DNA of 64,000 bases from Bacteroidales bacterium. Its GTDB lineage: Bacteria; Bacteroidota; Bacteroidia; Bacteroidales; F082. Under the pieces are notes generated by a model, which made no database searches, had not been told where the DNA came from, and saw only the letters and a program-made list of their open reading frames with translations. Where the stretch lies: contig JAFYHS010000012.1 in assembly GCA_017539045.1 (NCBI GenBank), positions 45,124 through 109,123 on the forward strand. The letters are read 5' to 3'. How positions within the stretch are numbered: position 1 is the stretch's first letter; every line of letters begins with the position of its first letter. A program made the position numbers and the translations under genes. Shown here in pieces: positions 1-9,400 of the stretch.

Positions 1-201
1 ATCGTTAGAAGAAACAGCTTCCGTTTCATGCTCATGATGGTGCCCTATGCAATGCACACAATCCGCAGCAGCATCGCCAAAACTGCCCCTCATGTGATGG
101 TCTTCAGTGCAATAGTGGAACTTCACGTCCCATCCTGCAGAGATGAACAGCACCACAAGGGCCATCAAAAAGGAGCCGATTTGCAACAATTGCCTTTTCA
201 T
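1..201 (-). CDS. HYC_CC_PP family small secreted protein (3' end beyond the window)
   Basis: The minus strand is open from an ATG at 199-201 to the window edge (67 codons, no stop). The product starts with a hydrophobic signal-like segment (MKRQLLQIGSFLMALVVLFI) followed by the HYC motif (KFHYC), DHH, GSFG, a Cys pair in ADCVHC and a His-rich HHHEH tail. This matches the HYC_CC_PP family, small Bacteroidota proteins often found beside metal-related TonB receptors; a metal role is inference from Cys/His content. A near-perfect -7 box ends only 3 bases before this ATG, so the transcript would be leaderless or start at a later codon such as Met13. It is divergent from the nitroreductase gene. 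Confidence 0.8.
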   Translation of the reverse strand, partial: MKRQLLQIGSFLMALVVLFISAGWDVKFHYCTEDHHMRGSFGDAAADCVHCIGHHHEHETEAVSSND

Positions 202-204
202 GCC

Positions 205-213
205 GCAAAAATA
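205..213 (-). promoter_or_regulatory. Bacteroidota -7 promoter box for the HYC_CC_PP gene
   Basis: TATTTTTGC on the minus strand fits TAnnTTTGC. Its distance to the ATG at 201 is only 3 bases, which implies a leaderless mRNA if that start is right. Confidence 0.6.
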
Positions 214-224
214 GGGATTTTTTG

Positions 225-232
225 TATTTTCG
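225..232 (+). promoter_or_regulatory. Probable -7 box for the nitroreductase gene
   Basis: TATTTTCG resembles TAnnTTTG with one mismatch and lies 19 bases before the ATG at 252. It sits back to back with the divergent box at 205-213 in a 50-bp intergenic region. Confidence 0.4.
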
Positions 233-251
233 CCGCATAATTCTGACAAAT

Positions 252-893
252 ATGGCCGACGGATATTTGGAAAAACGCTATGAAGAGGTCTTTGGCAAGG
301 GTGCCAAGAAGACCGTAGTAAAACATACCTCGATTGAAACCATTATGGAGAAAAACCGCAGTTATCGCGGTTATGACCAAAGCTTTGAAGTGAAGCGCGA
401 CATGCTGGAACGCATCGTGGCAGTGAACACCAAGATTGCCTCGGCGAAGAACCAGCAGGTGCTTCGTTTTAAATTAGTGACCAAGGAAACGGGCGCTGAT
501 ATCATCGTGCAAAACATGAAACTCGGTGGCTTGTTGCCTGAACTGCACCTCCCCTTCCCCGGCACGGAACCTGAAGCGTTCATCATCATCTGCAGCACCA
601 TTCCTGAAAACAAGTTTGTGGACATCGACCTCGGCATTGCGGCGCAGAGCATGCTGTTGAAAGCCACCGAAATGGGCTTGAACGGCATCATGATCGGGGC
701 TTTCAACAAGGCGAAGATTACCGAAGCGTTTAACCTTCCTTACGAACCGTTGTTGATTTTGGCCATCGGCAAAGGCAAGGAAACCATCAAATTGCAACCC
801 GTGGATGCCGGCGACAAACTGGCGTATTATCGCGACGAAAACGGCGTTCAGTTTGTGCCTAAGATTCGCTGGGAACAGTTGATGATCGAATAG
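252..893 (+). CDS. Nitroreductase family protein
   Basis: A 213-aa FMN-dependent nitroreductase-type oxidoreductase. The N-terminal NRSYRGY segment corresponds to the RRSxRxY phosphate-binding motif of the family; a middle ENKFVDIDLGIAAQSMLLKA segment and GLNGIMIGAF give the typical dimer and flavin core, and an IGKGKE region lies near the C-terminus. I chose the ATG at 252: the frame can be extended to a TTG at 222, but that stretch contains the promoter box. It converges with the T9SS gene on the minus strand, 11 bases away. The substrate cannot be inferred. Confidence 0.88.
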   Translation: MADGYLEKRYEEVFGKGAKKTVVKHTSIETIMEKNRSYRGYDQSFEVKRDMLERIVAVNTKIASAKNQQVLRFKLVTKETGADIIVQNMKLGGLLPELHLPFPGTEPEAFIIICSTIPENKFVDIDLGIAAQSMLLKATEMGLNGIMIGAFNKAKITEAFNLPYEPLLILAIGKGKETIKLQPVDAGDKLAYYRDENGVQFVPKIRWEQLMIE

Positions 894-904
894 GTATAAG
901 CCCT

Positions 905-2419
905 TTAGTTCTTAATCACTTTCTCAAAATAAGTGGTCCCGTTTTTCATGGTGACGCTCAGCATATAGACGCCTGAAGGCAGCGCACTCATGTCGTAGCT
1001 TTCCAATTTGCTGTGTTTGGTGCCTACCATTCCGCCCTCAAGGTCGAAAAGGTCCAACCTTGCCGGCTTGGCATCTTCATCAAAAACGAGGTTGACCTGG
1101 TCTTTCACAGGATTGGGGTTGAGAGTGAAAGGCTTCTTACCACCCATCATTTCCTGGGTGTTGTCGTAACTGTCGTGGATGATGTATAAGTGGAAGTTGT
1201 CGCCACTGTTCCCATAACTAGTAAAGAAGGCTATGGCAATATCACCGTTTTGCAATGACTTTAGACATTGACCATAGGCATAGTTGGATTGTCCACCAGA
1301 CAGTGTGATGCCCCATAAGTTGTTTAAACCATTGTCTAAACGAACCAAACCGACAGAGGTGTTGTAGTATCCTTGATGTATTTGATAGGCATGGTATACG
1401 GTGTTTTCGTCAATTACGATGGTCTTGATGGGGCTTCCCGTGGCGGTCGAAGTCTCGACACTTTTGATAATCAGCGGATTGTTTTCTGTGTCGTATTTGA
1501 CCATAGAAGCCTTATAAACACCGTCGGGGTGATGAATTTGGGCGGCCATGAGATAGGTCTTGGATGTATTCTTTTCGAAAGGAACAAAGTGTTCGTGGCC
1601 TACCCAATCAAAATAGGTGCTTTCGTCCAAGTATTTGTATAGAATGGTATCGGTCAGGACGAGATTCTCATCGAAGGAATAGGCAATGAGAGGCCAGGGG
1701 TGATTGCTGTTGGTTCCAATGTAACCGCCTATTTTATAATAAACACGGGGTGATTCTTCGAGGATCCCGAAACCTTGGCTGTAATAAGTCAGGGAACTAT
1801 CGGTGGGGTGTCCGTTGCTCCAGTTAGGAGAAAGCATTCGGTCGGTTTCGCTTTCGGCGACTATGGTGCCATCAAGACGAATGCGCATCATGTGGAACAC
1901 CCCGGCTTTTGTCCAATAGTTATGATTCACAAGGTCTGTCCAATAGGAAACGATGAAGTCATCTTCTGGGGTGAGGATCAGCTCGTCGATAGCGAGCCGT
2001 TGTGGGTCAACGCCGCTGAAGATGGGGATGCTGACTGTTTCGGTGATGTTGAGGTTAGCATCCAAAAAAGTCATCTGGAAAAACTCCGTGCTGTCGGCAT
2101 CTTCCAAACGGAAACTAGAAATGACAAAGCGGTCTGTGGCTCCATTGATGCTGAAAAGGGTTCCATAGTCGAAGGCCATGGAATCAATCAGTTGGCCTTC
2201 TGGTGATGTTTTGCACACAAGTAATCCATTGTCATTGTAATCGTTACTATAATAAGCAATACCTGTCAGGAGTGTGCCGTCTGAACACTCCATAATGTCG
2301 GTGTTTGAATACAATTTTCCGTTTTGGAGACTGAACTCGCTGACAATCTCCTGTCCAAAACTAGTAGCACATACTGACAACAGCAGGCCGGTGATAAAGA
2401 AATAAAACTTAGTTCTCAT
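905..2419 (-). CDS. Secreted protein with T9SS type A C-terminal sorting domain
   Basis: A 504-aa protein with a signal peptide (MRTKFYFFITGLLLSVCATS, then FGQ). The last ~75 residues form a type A sorting domain: LNPNPVKDQVNLVFDE, a LDLFDLEGG strand, and the ending PSGVYMLSVTMKNGTTYFEK plus VIKN. The body has no recognised enzymatic motif and looks like a beta-propeller-type collection of repeated strands. I chose the ATG at 2419 because it directly precedes the signal peptide; the frame extends to 2497 through a stretch holding the promoter. Expected fate: Sec export, then T9SS secretion and cell-surface attachment. Its promoter is at 2475-2483. Confidence 0.85.
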   Translation of the reverse strand: MRTKFYFFITGLLLSVCATSFGQEIVSEFSLQNGKLYSNTDIMECSDGTLLTGIAYYSNDYNDNGLLVCKTSPEGQLIDSMAFDYGTLFSINGATDRFVISSFRLEDADSTEFFQMTFLDANLNITETVSIPIFSGVDPQRLAIDELILTPEDDFIVSYWTDLVNHNYWTKAGVFHMMRIRLDGTIVAESETDRMLSPNWSNGHPTDSSLTYYSQGFGILEESPRVYYKIGGYIGTNSNHPWPLIAYSFDENLVLTDTILYKYLDESTYFDWVGHEHFVPFEKNTSKTYLMAAQIHHPDGVYKASMVKYDTENNPLIIKSVETSTATGSPIKTIVIDENTVYHAYQIHQGYYNTSVGLVRLDNGLNNLWGITLSGGQSNYAYGQCLKSLQNGDIAIAFFTSYGNSGDNFHLYIIHDSYDNTQEMMGGKKPFTLNPNPVKDQVNLVFDEDAKPARLDLFDLEGGMVGTKHSKLESYDMSALPSGVYMLSVTMKNGTTYFEKVIKN

Positions 2420-2474
2420 GTTGTTGTTTTTAACCTTAGTGATTTTGTTTAAAAATAGATTGTTTATAGCGGCG

Positions 2475-2483
2475 GCAAAATTA
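2475..2483 (-). promoter_or_regulatory. -7 promoter box of the T9SS gene
   Basis: TAATTTTGC on the minus strand is an exact TAnnTTTGC match, leaving a leader of about 50 nt before the ATG at 2419. Confidence 0.65.
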
Positions 2484-2555
2484 CACATCTGAAGCAAACA
2501 ATATCTATAATTCTGCTACTTTTTTGTTACACGATACGAAACATCGCAGGATACC

Positions 2556-2598
2556 AAAAACGGCAGCCGCATCGGGGATTCCCATTATGCGGCTGCCG
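2556..2598 (-). terminator. Rho-independent terminator of the LRR-BlaI-M56 operon
   Basis: CGGCAGCCGCAT (2561-2572) pairs perfectly with ATGCGGCTGCCG (2587-2598). On the minus strand the hairpin is followed by a T5 run (2556-2560). It lies just past the stop of the M56 gene. Confidence 0.85.
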
Positions 2599-2629
2599 TA
2601 GTACAATAGTCTATAAAACCGACAATTGT

Positions 2630-4570
2630 TTATTGCAGTTTAAAAACGATTGGCATCATGTAACTCACACGAACGGGCTTGCCTTCTTGTTTGCCAGGCT
2701 TCCATTTCGGCATGGCTTTGATGACACGGACAGCCTCCTCGTCACAACCTCCTCCAATGCCTTTCATAACCTTGACTTCATTAACGCTGCCGTCTTTCTC
2801 AATCACAAAACTCACATATACACGGCCTGAGATTTCCTTGTCCATGGCCTCTTGCGGATACACAACGTTTTTGGCTACAAAGTCCATCAATGCTTCGACG
2901 CCGCCGGGAAACTCGGGCATTTGTTCACAAATCTGATAGACACCGTTTTTGTCGGGTTTCATATCTGGTTTGCTTACGTCAGCTTTTTGTGCAGGTTTCG
3001 TAGGTTGGCTATCCAACTTGAAGTTGATAGGCATCATATAATTCACACGGACTGGCTTGCCCTTTTGCATGCCAGGCTTCCATTTCGGCATCCCTTTGAT
3101 GACGCGAGCGGCTTCTTCATCACATCCTCCTCCAATGCCCCGCACGACTTTCACATTGGAAACACTACCGTCTTTCTCGACAACGAAACTTACAAACACG
3201 CGGCCTGAGATATCCTTATCCTTTGCTGCTTGGGGATATTTGATATTTTCTGCCACATACTTCATCATGGCTTCCTCACCCCCTGAATATTGAGGCATTT
3301 GTTCAACAATTTGATAGACAGTGTCTTCTTTAGAAGTGGCTACGTCTAATAGTGTTTCAAAAAGACTCTCCGAGAGGCTAAAGGTCTCTATCTGGTATCT
3401 TGATGTATCACCATTTTTCTCTGTTTCTGTAATGAAAAAGCTATTCTCCGTTCCGTCTAGATTTATAGTCGTTACAGTCAGCTTCTTACAGGGATCTCCC
3501 GTAATCGGGTCAAAAGCATTAGAAGATTGTAATTTGATGGATGAACCATCTTCGCCGTAGATGACAGTATCCTTCAACTGAATTGGAGCTCCGTCATCAT
3601 CAAAGATTTCGAACTGGCCCATTTCTATTGTGATGGGTTTATCAACGACTTTTTGTTCTTGTGCCGTCACTTTCGTGTTGGCAATCATCAGGATAGCCAG
3701 CACCGGCAATGTAGCCAAGAGCCTCCACCAGAGGCCCTTGGCCTTTTCATTCTTTGTAATCATCTTGATTCTTTTTTTGGTAAGGATTAAACTGAAGTTA
3801 TTGCTCATTCCGCTGAAGTCGACAGCCGTGCACTGCTGCAGGATCAGCATCATGTAGTTCTTTTTGTCAACGCCGGTGGCCACCACGTCGCGGTCGGCTT
3901 GGTATTCGTGAAGGCTCTGCAACTCCTTCTTGTACAGATAGATGAAGGGATTGAACCATTGCAGAATCATCATCACCTCGGCGAAAAGTATGTCCCACGA
4001 ATGGTGGTGCTCAATGTGGCTGATCTCATGTCTCAAGATGTCAGGATCCACATTTTCGTTAGGAAAAAAGGCATAACGGAAGAAAGAGAACGAACCTTGT
4101 TCGCGGCCTGTGAACACTGCCGTACAACCATTCATTTTGCGTTTCGGCGAACGGATGATGAGCACCACGAGCCTCCCCAACTTGATGAGGAACAACAGCG
4201 TCATCACACTGACACCTAATAGATAAATGCCGCCGATGACTTGCCACACGCTGAAACGCGAAAGCGTGGCACTGGTGGTCACCGTCACTTCAGGCAAGAC
4301 AGGCTGGCCATCGGGCGTGACGATAACCTCATTGAGCATGATGCCGTTAAAAAGCTGTTGTTTCAAGGTCGCCATTTGTGGCACTTCAATTCCAGAGAGC
4401 AGACCGAGCAACGGCATGGCTAAGGCCAACAACATACTAGTCAGCAGAAAGAAGCGGTTGAAATGCAGGCGATTGCTGTTGCGGAACAGCAGGCGATACA
4501 CCAACCAAAGGATGGCAACGGTGGCTGCGATGGGCAGCACGTGACCGATGATTAATTCTTGAGCTTTCAT
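2630..4570 (-). CDS. BlaR1-type M56 metallopeptidase with two C-terminal TonB domains
   Basis: A 646-aa membrane sensor-protease. The N-terminal third has BlaR1/MecR1-like membrane helices. The zinc motif is HEISH, followed by WFNPFIYLYKKELQSLHEYQ and the third-ligand EYQAD segment. A further helix (LLATLPVLAILMIAN) follows. The C-terminus carries two tandem TonB_C domains, each starting MPQYSGGEE or MPEFPGGVE, with shared YPQ, SGRV and GIGGGCDEEA motifs; the copies are about 384 bp apart in DNA and very similar. M56-TonB fusions are known in Bacteroidota, where BlaR1 cleaves or controls the adjacent BlaI repressor. The start overlaps nothing; a 3-bp gap separates it from blaI. The inducing signal is unknown. 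Confidence 0.88.
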   Translation of the reverse strand: MKAQELIIGHVLPIAATVAILWLVYRLLFRNSNRLHFNRFFLLTSMLLALAMPLLGLLSGIEVPQMATLKQQLFNGIMLNEVIVTPDGQPVLPEVTVTTSATLSRFSVWQVIGGIYLLGVSVMTLLFLIKLGRLVVLIIRSPKRKMNGCTAVFTGREQGSFSFFRYAFFPNENVDPDILRHEISHIEHHHSWDILFAEVMMILQWFNPFIYLYKKELQSLHEYQADRDVVATGVDKKNYMMLILQQCTAVDFSGMSNNFSLILTKKRIKMITKNEKAKGLWWRLLATLPVLAILMIANTKVTAQEQKVVDKPITIEMGQFEIFDDDGAPIQLKDTVIYGEDGSSIKLQSSNAFDPITGDPCKKLTVTTINLDGTENSFFITETEKNGDTSRYQIETFSLSESLFETLLDVATSKEDTVYQIVEQMPQYSGGEEAMMKYVAENIKYPQAAKDKDISGRVFVSFVVEKDGSVSNVKVVRGIGGGCDEEAARVIKGMPKWKPGMQKGKPVRVNYMMPINFKLDSQPTKPAQKADVSKPDMKPDKNGVYQICEQMPEFPGGVEALMDFVAKNVVYPQEAMDKEISGRVYVSFVIEKDGSVNEVKVMKGIGGGCDEEAVRVIKAMPKWKPGKQEGKPVRVSYMMPIVFKLQ

Positions 4571-4573
4571 GGC

Positions 4574-4948
4574 TTATTTCTTTTCTTCGGTTATGGCTTC
4601 GTCGATCACTTTTTTCAGAGCTTCCAGCTCTTCGAGGCTGAAGTTCTCCTTTTTGGCGAAGGCCGAAACGAGGTCTAAATAGGAATTGTTGAAATAGCGT
4701 TCCACCACGCTACCGAGATAGCGCTGCGAGTATTCCTCCTTGCTGATGGCAGCCGAGTAGCGGTTGGCACGACAGAAGGTCTCGTGCTTTACGAAGCCTT
4801 TGTTTTCCAAGATCTTGATGACGGTCAGCACGGTGTTGTAGGCCGGCTTGGGCTCGGGGAAGGCTGCCATAATCTCGTTGGCGAAGCCCTGGCCGATGCT
4901 CCAGATGACTTGCATCACTTGTTCCTCTCCTTTTGTTAACTCTTTCAT
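4574..4948 (-). CDS. BlaI/MecI/CopY family repressor
   Basis: A 124-aa winged-helix repressor from the ATG at 4948 (MKELTKGEEQVMQVIWS). A TTG two codons upstream (4954) is an alternative. The family signature is present: E-V-M-x-x-I-W in helix 1, then PAYNTVLTVIKILENKGFVK as the recognition helix and wing, and a C-terminal dimerisation and protease-target region. It is encoded immediately upstream of the M56 sensor-protease, 3 bp apart, the standard sensor-repressor pairing in which the protease relieves repression. Likely autoregulates the LRR-BlaI-M56 operon, although no operator palindrome was identified. Confidence 0.92.
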   Translation of the reverse strand: MKELTKGEEQVMQVIWSIGQGFANEIMAAFPEPKPAYNTVLTVIKILENKGFVKHETFCRANRYSAAISKEEYSQRYLGSVVERYFNNSYLDLVSAFAKKENFSLEELEALKKVIDEAITEEKK

Positions 4949-4967
4949 TTTCAATATCTTTTATTAA

Positions 4968-5981
4968 TTAGTATACGAGGTTTATGCGTTTTTTCGTTTT
5001 CTCTAATCTCATTAATTCTTGATCAGTTAGTATGAAATCGTTGTCACGTAAGATAAGGGTTCCCATCTCTGGTTTTTCCACAAGTTCCCACGGGAAGCGC
5101 TCCAACAGGTTGTGTTCGGCGTCGAACTCGTAAAGTGCTTTCATCTTCGACAAATCGGGCAGCTCCAGCAGGTGATTGAATCCCACACCGAAGCGTTCGA
5201 TGGAATCCATCTCCGTGATCCATTCCGGAATGAAATGTAACTCGTTGTGGTGGATATAGAAATATTTCAGGCGTTTCAGGTTGCGCAATGTGTCGGGAAT
5301 TTCCTCAATTTTGTTGAACGAAAGGAAGAGTTGCTGCAGGTTGTCCATGTCGCCAATGAAATCACGGATTTCAGTAATCTTATTCTTATAGAAATCCAAA
5401 TGTTTTAGGTCGTTGAAACCCTCCAGGACCTCCGGAATAGCTTCAAACTTGTTCTCATAGAAAATCAAGTATCTGGCTTGTTTCATCTCGGCAAACGACT
5501 TGGGCAAGGTGCTGAGTTGGTTCTTTGACAGGTTCAGGCTTTCGCAATGCAGCACACCAATATTGTCAGGGAGCTTCTTGATGCCATTACCCGCCATCAA
5601 GACATCTTCGACTTTCGACAGGCGGCGTATATCCCGCCTTTTCAAGTTCAGTTTGTTGAAGTTCAAGTTGATTTCTTCGAGACTATCAAGCGAACTGAGC
5701 CATCTGGGAATGTGTTTGATATGGTTGCCCTCCAGATTCAGTCTTTGCAGATGCTTGCAACGTTTGATGCTCGAAGGAATCCTGTCAAGACCACTATTGG
5801 TCAGCGAGAGCACCTCGATCTTATTGTCTTTGGGAATGTCAAGATCGTATACTTCGGCCCTAACGACTTCAAACACAGTCACCGAATCAGGAACATAAGT
5901 CACATACTTGGCTCGTTGAGTCGCGCATGAGGTGAATATTCCCATCACCATTAATAATACTATGTGTCGTTTGATAGCCAT
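4968..5981 (-). CDS. Leucine-rich repeat lipoprotein
   Basis: A 337-aa protein with a lipoprotein signal (GIFTSC lipobox, Cys19) and about ten leucine-rich repeats of the LxxLxLxxNxLxxIP type (for example LNLEGNHIKHIP, LNLSKNQLSTLP, LFLSFNKIEEIP). These mediate protein binding; no enzymatic domain is seen. It has its own -7 box at 6001-6009 and ends 13-19 bp before blaI, so it is probably the first gene of a three-gene operon with blaI and the M56 sensor. A role as surface or periplasmic ligand receptor feeding the sensor is inference from position only. Confidence 0.85.
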   Translation of the reverse strand: MAIKRHIVLLMVMGIFTSCATQRAKYVTYVPDSVTVFEVVRAEVYDLDIPKDNKIEVLSLTNSGLDRIPSSIKRCKHLQRLNLEGNHIKHIPRWLSSLDSLEEINLNFNKLNLKRRDIRRLSKVEDVLMAGNGIKKLPDNIGVLHCESLNLSKNQLSTLPKSFAEMKQARYLIFYENKFEAIPEVLEGFNDLKHLDFYKNKITEIRDFIGDMDNLQQLFLSFNKIEEIPDTLRNLKRLKYFYIHHNELHFIPEWITEMDSIERFGVGFNHLLELPDLSKMKALYEFDAEHNLLERFPWELVEKPEMGTLILRDNDFILTDQELMRLEKTKKRINLVY

Positions 5982-6000
5982 TTTGGTAAGTCTTGACGCT

Positions 6001-6009
6001 GCAAATATA
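6001..6009 (-). promoter_or_regulatory. -7 promoter box of the LRR-BlaI-M56 operon
   Basis: TATATTTGC on the minus strand matches TAnnTTTGC exactly and is 19 bases from the ATG at 5981. Confidence 0.7.
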
Positions 6010-6186
6010 GATAACTTTTTGAATATACAACTAAATAATTAGTTTAATTATTGCATTTTTCGGTAAATATTTTCTATATTATTGATTTTCAACAGATTTT
6101 TACATAGATTTTTCTTTTTTCTTGCGAAGCAATCCGATAAAACCACATTTTTTTCAAAAAATGCATTCCGTTTCGTGAATTATTCC

Positions 6187-6195
6187 TATTTTTGC
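6187..6195 (+). promoter_or_regulatory. -7 promoter box of tRNA-Thr
   Basis: TATTTTTGC, 37 bases before the tRNA 5' end. The AT-rich stretch 6010-6186 between the divergent promoters holds an 8-bp hairpin (AATAATTA/TAATTATT) near 6035 and a single TTTTCAACA at 6086-6094, but no gene. Confidence 0.65.
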
Positions 6196-6232
6196 AGCCG
6201 CTTTTAATCCCCTTAGAAGAGGGAAAAGAGAG

Positions 6233-6308
<76 letters not shown>

Positions 6309-6386
6309 GCAAAAGAGTTTCGTTCCGAAACTCTTTTTTTATTGCCCAAAAGCGACTATAATTCCTTCTCTTTCGCGGAAATTCCC

Positions 6387-6395
6387 TATCTTTGC
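6387..6395 (+). promoter_or_regulatory. -7 promoter box of the DUF4175-ybeY-mnmG operon
   Basis: TATCTTTGC, 19 bases before the ATG at 6415. Confidence 0.7.
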
Positions 6396-6414
6396 AGGTT
6401 ATTCTATTTTGGAT

Positions 6415-9400
6415 ATGTCTGCACCAAACAAATTGATAGAGAAAATTGAGGGCTTCACACGGAAGTACTACCTTAACCGCCTGATACAAGGCGTGTTGGT
6501 GGGTGCTGTGCTGTGGATTGTCTTCTATCTGCTCATCAATGGGTTGGAATATTTCTCATGGTTTCCACCCAAAGGCCGCTTTGTGCTCTTCCTGTTTTTG
6601 CTGGCAGGTAGCGCTTTTGTTTTGGTGTACCATTTCCTCATCCCACTCGTCAACCTCATCCGTTTCCGAAAGAAGATGTCGGTGGAACAAGCCTCGGTGA
6701 TGATCGGCAAGTTCTTCCCTGAGATTAAGGACAAGCTGCTCAATACCATCCAGCTGAGCAACCAGATGGAGGAATCTAACAACGGGGTCGGCCCTTCGAC
6801 GGGCTCAGGGACCTCAACAGACAATGCCCTATTGGCAGCCACCATCGAGCAGCGTAGTGCCCGCCTCTCCCCTATCCGGTTCTCCGATGCTGTCGACCTG
6901 CGTGGCAACCTGAAGTATCTTGGCATCTTTTTCGGTTCGCTCCTTTTATTAATCGCCTTGATGGTGTTTTTGCCGTCCTTCGCAGTGCAGCCCACCCAAC
7001 GTATCGTCAACTATGAGCAGCATTTCGAGAAGCCCCTACCCTACCAAGTTGAAATCGAACAGGATGATATAGAGACCACACAAGGCAAGGAAGTGAAATT
7101 CAACATTCACGTTACAGGTGACCGCATCCCCGATGCCTTCTATGTGAAGAGCGAATTGGGGCAACAACTAATGACCAAAGGGTCGGCCAACGATTTCAGC
7201 TACACTTTCAAAAATCTGTTCAACGATTTGACCTTTAATGTCATTGGCGGAGAATACACCAGCCGTCCCCTGCATATCACCGTACACCCCAACCCTACCC
7301 TACTCTCCTACCGCTGCGAGTTACGCTATCCTTCCTATATCCATCGCACCAACGAGACCTTAGATGCCAAGACGCGACTTATTGTCCCACAAGGCACCAG
7401 CCTCACCTTCAGTTTTACCACACGCGACACCGAGCAGATGTCCGTCACCCGCGACTCGCTAACCACCGACCTGACGGCCAACAACGATGTTTTTGCCTAT
7501 CAGTTTGTCGCGGCACAAAACACCAAGTTTGAGGTGCAGGTGCAGAACACCTGGAACCAAAACATTGAACCCCTACCCTTCTCCGTTGATGTCATCCCCG
7601 ACGCTTACCCTGACATCCGCGTGGAGTCGTTCGACGAACAACTCTCTGACGATGTCTATTTCTCAGGCCTCGTCACCGACGACTATGGCTTTAGCAAGCT
7701 TACCTTCAACTGCATCGTCAAGGAACCCATAGAAAAGAACATTGTCAAGACGGTGCCTTTGGATACCAAGCAGACCCGCACCTCATTCTTCTATCAGTTC
7801 AACATGGACGATCTAGGCATCATGCCCGGACAGAACATGGAGGTTTATTTCGTGGTGTGGGACAACGACGGTTTCCACGGACCCAAGTCGAAGCGATCGG
7901 AGACCTTCACCTATTACAAGCCTTCAGAAGCGGCCTTGGACAGCATCGCCGACCAGCAGTCGGAAGACATCATGGAACGCCTGCAAGAGAAGTCGCAAGA
8001 GGCTGACAAACTGCAAGACGAAATCGAAAAGATGCTGCAAGACCTCATCCAGAAGAAAGACTTGGATTGGTCGGACAAGGAGAAGATGAAAGACTTGCTC
8101 GAAAAACAGCAAAAGATCCAAGACGAATGGAATAAGTTGCAAGAGGAGCAAGAAAAGTTAGAGGACTTCATGAAAGAGCACGACTTGGGCAACGAAGACC
8201 TCATCAAGAAGCAAGAACAGATCAACAAACTCTTCGACGAAGTAATCCCCGAAGAGTTGAAGAAGATGATGGAGCAGATCGACAAGTTGCTTGAAGAGAT
8301 GCCACGCGAGCAGATGCAGCAGATGATGCAGGACATCAAGAAAAACAACCAGTCGATGCAGGATCTACTCGACCGCAACCTCTCACTTTTGGAGCAACTG
8401 AAGATGGAAAAAGACCTCAATGAGTTAGCCAATAAACTGGATAAACTCGGCGAAGAGTTGCAGAAGCAAGAGGCTGAAAACCAAAATAAAGCAGGGGAGG
8501 AGAACGAGCAAAAATCGGCCGAGGAAGCCAAAGAGCAGTTCGACAAGATGATGGACGAACTCGACCAACTCCTGGAGAAGAACCAAGAGCTGCAGCAGCC
8601 CTTCGACATGCAAAAAGACGAGGAGATGCAGGAGAGCATCGACCAGGACTTGCAAGACGCCATGCAGAACGAGCAAAACAGCCAGCAGCAACAGTCGCAG
8701 CAGAAGAAACAGGATGCCGGCCAAAAGATGCAGCAGATGGCCAACAACATGATGATGCAAATGCAGATGCAAGGCATGCAACAAATGGCCGAAGACGCCC
8801 ATCTGATGCGTGTTTTGCTCGAAAATGTGGTACACGCCTCGCACGAACAGGAAGACTTAATGACTGAGATTGGAAGCATGCGCACCGATGACCCATCGTT
8901 GGTCGAAAAGATCATCCATCAGAAGGAAGTGGCCGACAATTTCAATATGGTTCGTGACTCCTTGCGCAGCATGGCTATGCGTCAGCCCATGGTACAGAAT
9001 TTCGTCTTCGATGAGCTGCATACCATAGAAACACAGACGGAAAACGCCATGAAATACCTCAACGATTTGAAGCTATCACAGGCTATGCGTCATCAACAGA
9101 CCGCCATGATGTCGATGAACAACCTGGCGTTGATGTTGGCCGAGTCGTTGGAGAACATGGAAAACAGCATGGAATCCATGGGCATGCCGATGGCATGTCC
9201 CATGCCCAAACAAGGCCAAGGACAACAAAGCATGCAAAGGATGCAGCAACTGCAACAGCAGCTCAGTGAGCAACTGAAGCAAATGCAGCAACAAATGGAA
9301 CAGGGGCAACAAACACCGAATTCAATGAGTGAGGAGTTTGCCCGCATGGCCGCCGAACAGGAAATGCTGCGCCAAGGCATGCAGCAGATGCTCAACGAAA

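Noticed and set aside
28-240. Plus-strand 70-aa ORF at the left edge
   Set aside because: It is antisense to the HYC_CC_PP gene, which has a signal peptide and family motifs on the other strand.
2521-2545. parS-like match near TTGTTACACGATACGAAACA
   Set aside because: Half-sites are spaced wrongly for the 16-bp parS palindrome.
6010-6186. AT-rich divergent intergenic region as the replication origin
   Set aside because: Gene orientation flips here, but only one TTTTCAACA and no TTATCAACA are present; 44124-44714 is the better candidate.
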